Shown one piece after another: positions 7,616 to 15,400 of a stretch of 40,737 nucleotides of DNA. The stretch covers positions 1 to 40,737 of the forward strand of contig JAISJK010000070.1 of the NCBI GenBank assembly GCA_031261565.1, written 5' to 3'. The notes below the pieces were generated by a model. The model was given only the letters and a program-made list of their open reading frames with translations. It had not been told where the DNA came from and searched no databases. Numbering within the stretch: position 1 is the first letter of the stretch; every line of letters begins with the position of its first letter. The position numbers were made by a program, and so were the translations under genes. Origin of the DNA: Candidatus Adiutrix sp. GTDB lineage: Bacteria; Desulfobacterota; Desulfarculia; Adiutricales; Adiutricaceae.

Positions 7616-8567
7616 CCAGCGGCCGGCCGGTGCGGGGATGAGTAAAACTGAGCCCGGCCGAGGCCAGCATCAGACGCGGAGAGGGCCAGACCGCTTCTAT
7701 CTCCGGACGGCCGTAGAAGCGGTCGCCGGCCAGGGGCCAGCCGGCCCAGGCCAGGTGCAGCCGCACCTGGTGGGTGCGCCCGGTGCGGGGCGCGGCCCGG
7801 AAGAGCACCTGTTCCAGACCCTGGCCGGCGGGGTGGCCGGCCCGATCCAGCACCTGGAAATCAGTGCGGGCCACGCGGCCCGGCCCCCCGGCCCGGGCTA
7901 CATAGCGGCGGCCCTCCTTGGCGATGTGGGCCTCAACCTGAAATGGGGCCTGATCCGGGGCCGGCCCCAACCCCAGGGCCAGATATTCCTTGGCCACCTG
8001 CCCCTGCTGGAAGGCCCGGCCCAGAAGCCCGGCCGCCTCTCTGGTTCTGGCCATTAGCAGAAGGCCGGAGGTATCGGCGTCCAGGCGGTGGCAGAGCCAC
8101 AGCCGGGGCGGCTGGCCTCCCCTGGCGGTCAGCATCCGGCCCACCGCCGATAAAACATTGTTATGGGCATCGTGGGGCACAGCCTGAGAAGGCCGGCCGG
8201 ATTCCTTGTTATAGACCAGGAGGTCATCGTCTTCGTAGACAATGCGCCCGGCCTCGGCCTCGTAAAATTTCACCGGGCCGTAAGCCGGGGGGTTGAAACG
8301 AAAGCGCTGAAACCCGGCCAGGCCCAAGCCGGGCTGAAGGCAGGGGCGGTCATCCAGCCAGAGAGCGCCAAAGGCCACCAGGTCGGCGGCCTCGCTGTCC
8401 GTCAGTGCGGTCAGGCGGGCCACCAGCCCGGTGGCGGTCAGGTTGGCCAGATGGGCCGGCAGCGGCCCGGTCAGGTAGGGCTCAGTGGTGGCGCTCCGCC
8501 AGGAGCCGGGCGTCTCCGGGGCCGTCACCGGCGGGTCAAAGATGAGCCGCAGGCGGTCGGGCATCAT
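7584..8567 (-). CDS. RluA-family pseudouridine synthase
   Basis: Converts specific uridines in rRNA or tRNA to pseudouridine. The 327-aa protein has the signature HRLDADTSG at residues 160-168 (catalytic Asp163), followed by KEYLALGLG and RTGRTHQVRLHLAWAGWPLAGDRFYG, the standard RluA core. The first 95 residues are divergent and may hold a degenerate S4-like domain. Which RNA site it modifies cannot be told from sequence. The start ATG 8567 overlaps the hemA stop (TAATG), so it is translationally coupled to hemA; a second ATG follows immediately. Confidence 0.9.
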   Translation of the reverse strand: MMPDRLRLIFDPPVTAPETPGSWRSATTEPYLTGPLPAHLANLTATGLVARLTALTDSEAADLVAFGALWLDDRPCLQPGLGLAGFQRFRFNPPAYGPVKFYEAEAGRIVYEDDDLLVYNKESGRPSQAVPHDAHNNVLSAVGRMLTARGGQPPRLWLCHRLDADTSGLLLMARTREAAGLLGRAFQQGQVAKEYLALGLGPAPDQAPFQVEAHIAKEGRRYVARAGGPGRVARTDFQVLDRAGHPAGQGLEQVLFRAAPRTGRTHQVRLHLAWAGWPLAGDRFYGRPEIEAVWPSPRLMLASAGLSFTHPRTGRPLVIRLAGDQPQ

Positions 8568-9847
8568 TAGTCGGGGCGGCCTTCATCTGTCTCCAGGTTG
8601 AAAGCCCGGCGGATGGAATTGAGGTAGCCGGCCCCGCCCTCCGGGGCTGATTTGATGAAGGCCAGGGGGTCGTGCAGGAGGCGGCGCACCAGGGCGGAGG
8701 TCATGGCTTCCAGCGAGGCGGTCTGTTCCGGGCTGAAGTTGTTCCGGCGCAGAGTGCGGGACAGCTCCGACTGGCGGATATTCTCGGCTTTGCGGGTCAG
8801 GGCGGCCACAGTGGGCCGACTGGTCAGGGATTCGGTCAGCCACTGGCCAAACCGGGCCAGTTCCTCCTCAATAATGGCCTCGGCCCGGTCGGCGGCCTCC
8901 TGCCGGGTGGCCCGGCTCTCCCAGACCACTTCGTTGAGGTCATCAATATTGCGCAGGATGATGTTGGTCAGGCGCTTCAGGCTGTGGCCGGCGTTGCGGG
9001 GCAAGCCCAGGTCGATGATGGTCAGAGGCCGGTTCGGCCGCCGATCCATTATTTTTTGCAGCCGATCCAGAGTCAGAATGGGGCTGGGAGCGGCGGTGGC
9101 GGCGATGACCAGGTCGGCCTCCCGAAGGGCCGCGTCCAGCTCGGCCCAGGGCCGACAGGCAACCCCATTTTTGGCGGCCAGGATTTCGGCCTTGCCCTGA
9201 GTGCGGTTCAGGATGGTCAGGGCGGCCGGCGAGCGCTTTTGCAGGTGGGCCGCTGACAGGGCGGCCATGGGGCCGGCCCCCAGAATCAGGGCTGAGGTGT
9301 CGCTCAAATCACCCCCGCCCAGGGCCCGGGCCAGAGCCACGGCCGCCCCGGCCATGGAGACCGGGCCGCTGCCCAGGCTGGTTTCGCTGCGCACCCGTTT
9401 GGCCGCCCGAAAAGTTTTGTGCATCAGGCGGTTGATGAGCGGGCCGGAGCGGTGCTGATTTAGGGCCTCGCGGAAGGCCTCTTTGACCTGGCCCAGAATC
9501 TGGGGCTCGCCCAGCACCAGGGAGTCGAGGCTGGCGGCCACCCGAAACAGATGGCGGGCGGCCGCCAGGCCGGAAAATTCGTGGAGGTAGGGCTGAAGAG
9601 CCGGGATCGGCCACCCGGAAACCTCGGCCAGAGAATGCAAAACCGCCTGGCGGCCGGCGGCCGGGTCATCGGCCACCGCCAGGACTTCCAGCCGGTTGCA
9701 GGTGGCAATCACCAGGGATTCATTTAATTCGCCGCTGGTGACCTGAAGCTCGTAGAGACGATGCTCCAGCCCGGCCCGCTCGGCCAGCTTTTCCCGGACA
9801 GCCACCGGGGCCTGGTGGTGGCTGACCCCAATAATAAAATAATGCAT
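8567..9847 (-). CDS. hemA: Glutamyl-tRNA reductase
   Basis: First committed step of C5 tetrapyrrole synthesis: NADPH-dependent reduction of glutamyl-tRNA to glutamate semialdehyde. The 426-aa protein contains the catalytic Cys50 in LVIATCNRLEV, the GEPQILGQVKEAF substrate-binding segment, a Rossmann fold with LILGAGPMAALSAAHL, and the C-terminal dimerisation helices. The ribosome site before ATG 9847 is weak. Supplies haem, sirohaem and the cobalamin needed by the corrinoid protein AcsCD. Precorrin-2 dehydrogenase, often adjacent to hemA, lies 24 kb away here. Confidence 0.96.
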   Translation of the reverse strand: MHYFIIGVSHHQAPVAVREKLAERAGLEHRLYELQVTSGELNESLVIATCNRLEVLAVADDPAAGRQAVLHSLAEVSGWPIPALQPYLHEFSGLAAARHLFRVAASLDSLVLGEPQILGQVKEAFREALNQHRSGPLINRLMHKTFRAAKRVRSETSLGSGPVSMAGAAVALARALGGGDLSDTSALILGAGPMAALSAAHLQKRSPAALTILNRTQGKAEILAAKNGVACRPWAELDAALREADLVIAATAAPSPILTLDRLQKIMDRRPNRPLTIIDLGLPRNAGHSLKRLTNIILRNIDDLNEVVWESRATRQEAADRAEAIIEEELARFGQWLTESLTSRPTVAALTRKAENIRQSELSRTLRRNNFSPEQTASLEAMTSALVRRLLHDPLAFIKSAPEGGAGYLNSIRRAFNLETDEGRPD

Positions 9848-9970
9848 AAATATTTTAACCGCTTATTAAATTAAGCCACTTTAACGGGCGTTGCCGCACA
9901 TGATCGTCATCCTTTCATCTGGGGATGTATCCTGCTAAAATCGTTCATCAGCCGTCCGGCTTAAAAAGAA

Positions 9971-10059
9971 TACCACAAGGAGACTGGCAGGGCAACAGGC
10001 AATCATCTATCCATCCCCTGGATAGCACTGCCTGTTGCCCCGGCCGGCCCCTTGTGGTA
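9971..10059. repeat. Three-tier perfect inverted repeat upstream of mutS2
   Basis: Nested perfect arms: TACCACAAGG (9971-9980)/CCTTGTGGTA (10050-10059); GGGCAACAGGCA (9990-10001)/TGCCTGTTGCCC (10029-10040); CTATCCA (10007-10013)/TGGATAG (10019-10025), 29 base pairs in all. It sits between divergent hemA and mutS2, ending 12 bases before the mutS2 ATG. The right half recurs upstream of pyrC (6264-6296), so it is probably a mobile palindromic repeat family or a shared leader element. Confidence 0.75.
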
Positions 10060-10071
10060 ATCTTCCAAGGT

Positions 10072-12450
10072 ATGACCATTGATGATAATACTCTCTACCT
10101 GCTTGAATATGAGGCGGCCTTGGCCTGGCTGTCCGAGGAAACCCACTCCGAGGCCGGCCGCCTGGCGGCCCTGGCCCTGACCCCCGACCTGGCCCCCGAG
10201 GAAATTTTAAGGTCGTGGTCTTTAATCGCTGAAGGCCGCGAAGTCCTCAATCTGGGCGATCATCTGGATTTATCCGAACACATTGACCTGACTGAAATTC
10301 TGGAGCCCTTAAAAGTCGAGGGGGCTAGGCTCGGGGTGGAGGAGTTGCGGGCCGTGGGCTTTGAGGCCCGCACGGCCCGGGCGGCCCGGTCTTTCTTCGC
10401 CGGCCCGGAAATAGGGCCGGGGCTGGCTGATCTGGCCGCCGGCCTGACCTCCCGGCCCGAACTGATTGAAGCCCTGGAGCGCACCATCGGCCCGGACGGT
10501 GAAATTCTGGACACGGCCTCGCCGGAGCTGGCCCGGTTGCGGCTGGAGCAGGCCGCCACCCGCCAGGGCATCACCAGCCGCCTGACCAGCCTGATCCATG
10601 ACGACTCCTTCCGCCACCTGTTGCAGGATGACCTGATCACCACCCGCTCGGAACGTTTTGTGGTGCCGGTGAGGGCCGGGGCGGCCGGCGGGAAGCGCGG
10701 TCTGGTGCACGACTGGTCTAAAACCGGGGCCACGGCTTTTCTGGAGCCGCTGGAAGTGGTGGAGGACAACAACCGGCTGGGCCTGCTGAAACGCAAGGAA
10801 AAGACGGAGATTGAGCGCATTTTGCGGCGGCTGTCCGAGGACTGCCGGGCGGCGGCCCCGGATCTGGCCCTCTCCGGGGCCATTCTGACCCGGCTGGATT
10901 TGATTCTGGCCCAGGCCCGGCTGGCCCGCGTCTGGGCGGCCCAGGCTCCGGCCTACCGGCCCGGCCGCGGTTTCCATCTGCGCCAAGCCCGCCACCCGCT
11001 CCTGATGCGCCGCCTGAAAAATGAGGGCGGGGCCATGACCGCCCTGGAGCTGAGGCTGGAACCGGAGCAGCCCCTTCTGATCATCTCCGGGCTGAACACC
11101 GGCGGCAAAACCGTGGCCATGAAGACCCTGGGGCTCAATTTACTGCTGGCCAAAGCCGGCCTGCACCTGCCGGCCGGCCCTGACAGCGTCATTGACTTCC
11201 CCGACCAGATTATGGCGGTGATGGGCGACGAGCAGGACTTGTCGGCCGACCTCTCCACCTTCTCCGGCCATGTCCGCTCCCTGGGGCAGGTGCTGGCGGC
11301 GGCCCGGCCGGGGGTGCTGGTGCTGCTCGATGAAATCGGCTCGGGCACCGACCCCGCCGAGGGGGCGGCCCTGGGCCTGGCCGTGCTGGAGGAGTTGCGC
11401 TCCAGCGGGGCCCTGGTCATGGCCGCCACTCACTATCAGTTGATCAAGACCTGGGCGGCCCTGACCGGGGGGGTGGTCAGCGCGGCGGTCAATTCCTCGG
11501 ATTCCGGGCAGCCCCTCTATGGTTTGAGCTACGGCAGCCCCGGCTTTTCCGGGGGGTTGAAAATGGCCCGCCGCCTGGGTCTGCCCGAAGAGCTGGTCAG
11601 CCGGGCCGAAAGCTTTCTCGACGACGGCCAGCGCCGGGCCATGGAGCTGCTGGCCCGGCTGGATCAGGAGCGGGGCCGCCTGGCTCTGGCCCGGGCCGCT
11701 CTGGAGGAGGAAACCCTGTCTCTGGCCCGGGCTGAGGCCGAGCTGAGGGAGCAGACCCGCCGGGAGGCGGCTGAGGGGGATAAAAAAGCCCAGGCCCAGA
11801 GCCGGGCCATCAGCGAGGCCCTGGCCGAGACCAAGCGGGAATTTGAGGAGCTGAAGCAGGCCATGCGGGCTTCTCTGGCTCAGGCTGACGGCCGGAAATT
11901 GATGGAATTCAGCGAAAAAAAGGCCGGGCTGGATAAAAGGCTGCGGGCGGCCCGGCCAAGTCCGGCGGCCCCGGCCGGCCGGCCGCTTCAGGAAGTCCGG
12001 CCCGGTGACCAGGTCATGGTGGGTAAGCTCGGCCGCCTGGCTGTGGTGCGCTCGGTCAAGCCAGAGCGCGGCGAAGTCTGGGTGGAGACGGGCGGCCTCA
12101 ATGTCCAGGTGGCCCTGGCCGACATTTTTCCGCCGGCCAACCCTGAACGGCCGAAACAGCGGCCGGTGGTCAGCGTCACCGTCACCCCGGCCCAGCGGGA
12201 GGCGGCCGGCCTGGAGTTGAACCTGTTGGGCCGGACGGTGGAAGAGGCCTTAGGCGAGGTGGCTAGAGAGCTGGATCGGGCCATACTGGATCATCGCCAG
12301 AAATTATATATCGTCCACGGTTTCGGCACCGGCCGCCTGCGCCAGGGCATCCGCCATTATCTGGGCCGCCACCCCCAGGTCAAACACTTTGAGCGGGCCG
12401 CCCAGCAGGCCGGGGGCGATGGAGTGACCGTGGTCACGATTGAATCGTGA
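10072..12450 (+). CDS. mutS2: MutS2 family endonuclease
   Basis: MutS-like ATPase with a C-terminal Smr nuclease domain; in other bacteria it suppresses recombination or rescues collided ribosomes. The 792-aa protein has Walker A GLNTGGKT, the Walker B region VLVLLDEIGSGTDPAEGAAL, a long coiled coil rich in Ala/Glu/Arg, and the Smr domain at the end (LLGRTVEEALGEV..., IVHGFGTGRLRQGI). There are no mismatch-recognition domains, as expected. I chose ATG 10072 because homologues begin with a similar short leader; the frame open from 9925 runs through the inverted repeat. The ribosome site (AAGG) is close and weak. Confidence 0.94.
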   Translation: MTIDDNTLYLLEYEAALAWLSEETHSEAGRLAALALTPDLAPEEILRSWSLIAEGREVLNLGDHLDLSEHIDLTEILEPLKVEGARLGVEELRAVGFEARTARAARSFFAGPEIGPGLADLAAGLTSRPELIEALERTIGPDGEILDTASPELARLRLEQAATRQGITSRLTSLIHDDSFRHLLQDDLITTRSERFVVPVRAGAAGGKRGLVHDWSKTGATAFLEPLEVVEDNNRLGLLKRKEKTEIERILRRLSEDCRAAAPDLALSGAILTRLDLILAQARLARVWAAQAPAYRPGRGFHLRQARHPLLMRRLKNEGGAMTALELRLEPEQPLLIISGLNTGGKTVAMKTLGLNLLLAKAGLHLPAGPDSVIDFPDQIMAVMGDEQDLSADLSTFSGHVRSLGQVLAAARPGVLVLLDEIGSGTDPAEGAALGLAVLEELRSSGALVMAATHYQLIKTWAALTGGVVSAAVNSSDSGQPLYGLSYGSPGFSGGLKMARRLGLPEELVSRAESFLDDGQRRAMELLARLDQERGRLALARAALEEETLSLARAEAELREQTRREAAEGDKKAQAQSRAISEALAETKREFEELKQAMRASLAQADGRKLMEFSEKKAGLDKRLRAARPSPAAPAGRPLQEVRPGDQVMVGKLGRLAVVRSVKPERGEVWVETGGLNVQVALADIFPPANPERPKQRPVVSVTVTPAQREAAGLELNLLGRTVEEALGEVARELDRAILDHRQKLYIVHGFGTGRLRQGIRHYLGRHPQVKHFERAAQQAGGDGVTVVTIES

Positions 12451-12468
12451 AGGTTCTCCGGGGCCGGT

Positions 12469-15400
12469 TTATTCCACCACCAGCCGCTGGCCGGCGCCCC
12501 GGCCGTAATTTTCCGGAGCATACATTTCCTCAGCCTGGGGGCCGGGGGTCAGATAAGTCCCCCCTGTGACCGCCCGGGCCAGATAGGAGTAGGTGTAAAC
12601 GCCGGCGTCCAGATGGTCGGCGTAAACGGCCACCCGATCCGGCCAGATTTCCTGGTGGTTATACCAGTAACGGCGGCCATGGTCATCGTCTTCGCTATTG
12701 ACCAGCCCCAGAAGAGTCAGGTCGGCATCGGCCAGGTTGAAGTTGATCGGCTCAAAACCAGCCGGCACCCGGTCGGTCAGCACCAGATTGTGGCGCGGGG
12801 CCGGAACCATCATGGTGACCGAGACCCGCACCACCTCTCCCCGCCGGAAATGGTCAACCCCGGGAGTCTCGCCCTTGGGCGAGACCACGGTGAAGGCGCG
12901 CGACAGCATAAAGCCGCCCGAAGTGGCCGGGGTGAGATCCGGCTCAACCGGGGCGCTTTTGATTTTCAGGGCGGCCCAGGCCTGGCCTCGGCCTTTTAAA
13001 CTGTAAACCACGGCCGGGGTGGCCGGCACGGCCGTCAGGGGCGCTGAGCCGGTCACGGCCGGGTCGGTGAAGGACTTGAAATCAGCCCGGGCCAGGGTGG
13101 TTTGACCCAAAAGGGCGGCAATGGTCAGGGCCGGGGCTTCCGGCTCGGCCACTTTGATGTATTGAGCCAGGGCCGCCAGGGCGGTGGCGTTGTTCTGGGT
13201 GGTGCCGAAATGACCGGCCCGGCTGGCTGAGACGAGCCAGCGAACCAGAGCCGGCAACAGATCGTGACTGGGCGCGGCCTCGCTCAGGGCTTGCAGGGTC
13301 AGGGCCGAGGTGCGGACGGAGCTGGACCAGATTTCCGGCGCGCCAGTCTCCGGCTCCACCAGTTGGGCTTCGCCGGCTGTGATTTGGAGGTATTTGTCCA
13401 GGAGGGGCAGGAGCGTTTTCAGCCGGATATCCTGGCCCCGGCCCTCCGCCTGGAAGTGGATGGCCCGGATCAGGTTGACCAGCTCAAACAGATTCAAATC
13501 CCGACGCCGGCCATACTGGAGCTCGGTATAGGCGGCCACATTCTGCCCGGCCCGGCTGAGTATGGCCAGGGCATAGCTTTTGGTTTCCCCGATGGCTTTT
13601 GGGGAATACCAGGCGGGCCAGTATTGGTAGCTGTCGCTCAGAGCGCTCTTGAGAAACTCGGAGATCCGGTTGATCAGCGTTGGGTCGGGCAGTTTAAACC
13701 CGGCCTCCTGAGCCGACAGGAGAAAATCCAGCACATAGGCCGACAGGTAAACCGAGCGATGGGAGTAGTCGTAGGTTTCCGGCCACATATTATAGCCGCC
13801 GCTGTATTCCCAGCTATTCAGCTTGGTCAGTAAAGTCTCCACCTGGAGGCGGGCCCGGGCCGCCCGCTTTTCATCGCTTTTGAGGCGGTCTTTAAGGGTC
13901 AGCCAGAGCAGGTTGCCGTAGCCCCGGGAGGTGGATTGCTCCACGCAGCCGTGGGGGTAGGCCAGGAGCCAGTCAAACGGCTCGGAGAAAACGCCCACCA
14001 GGCTTGGGGAAAGCTCCAGCTCCAGGCCGCCCCGGCTCAGGTCGGCCCCCGGGGGCAGGGCCAGGTCAGTTTGCCATTGGCCGCTGTCGATCTGTTCATA
14101 GGAGGCCTGGGTGGTCAGCCGGTTGGGCGGGGAGACGGGAATGGCAAACTCCACCTGATCCCGATCCTGGCCCAGGGCCACGGTGAAAAGAAATTTAGCT
14201 TCCGGTTCTGTCCCGGCCCTGACCCGGAAAATGACTTCCCGGCTCTCCCCGGGCCCGAGAGGCACGGTCTTGCTGGTCTCTGGCTCAAGCAGGGTGAAGT
14301 TTTGGCCCGCCAGGGTCACGGTGGCCTGGCCCTGATTTTTACCCCGGTTGCTGACCACCATAGCCGCCCCGAATTCATCCCCCACCCCGGCGTAGCCGGG
14401 CAGGGCGGAGCGGGCCAGGAGATCGCGGGTCACCAGCACAGCGTTCTGACCGGTGCCGGTCAGGCGGCCATGGCCGGTGGCCACCGCGTAGATTTTAAAA
14501 GTGGTCAGGTTTTCGGGCATCTTTATTTTTACTTTGGCCCGGCCCTGATCGTCCAGATTGACCTGGGGGTCGTAAAAGGCCAGAGCGGTGAAAAACCGGC
14601 GCACTAGATCCAGATCCGAGGCGGCCAGCTCGCCGCCGCCCCCGCCCGGATGGCCGCCTTTCCGGCCCAGGCTCTGACGGCCGATGAGACTGAAAAGATT
14701 GTCGGCGGTCTGGACTAACAGAGGCTGAGCCTGATGGTAGAGGCTCTCGGGGTGGTAAGCCCCATCCCCGCCCAGCTGGATGACGGCCGCGTCAGCGGCC
14801 ACCAGGGCCACTTCGGCCTCCCTGACCGGCTGGCCCTGGCTGCCCGTCACGGCCACGGTCACTTCCACCTCGCCGCCGGGGCCGACTTCAGCCAGGCTGG
14901 GGGTGACCGAGACATTTAACAGGTTCTTTTTCGAGGGGACTTTTAGCTCGGTATAGCCGAGGCGGATGGCCGGCTTGCCGAAATCCTGGCCGGTCTCATC
15001 CAGCTTGTCGGCGATGCGGCCCCGGGACAGCAGCACCGAGACAAAGACATTGGGGGCTTCGTCCTCGGTCAGGGCGACTTCCAGCACCGGGGTCTGGCTC
15101 TCAATTTTGAAAACCCGGCTCTGGCGCACCCCGGCCCGCTCCACGGTCAGGAGGCCTTCGCCCTGGTCAAAGGGGCTCTGAACCAGGATGCGGGCCGTTT
15201 CGCCGGGCTTATACTCCCCCTTGTCCGGCGCCAGGGTCAGGTGGTCGTCATCATCCAGGTGCCAGCCCACCGCGCCCCCGCCGCTGACGTAAAAGTCGCT
15301 GGCGGCCTGGTTAATCCGGCCCTGGTCATCTTTGATTTCGGCCAGAACCCAGTAATAGCCCGGCTTTTCCGGGGTGAATTCAATATCCACCGGCAGCGGG

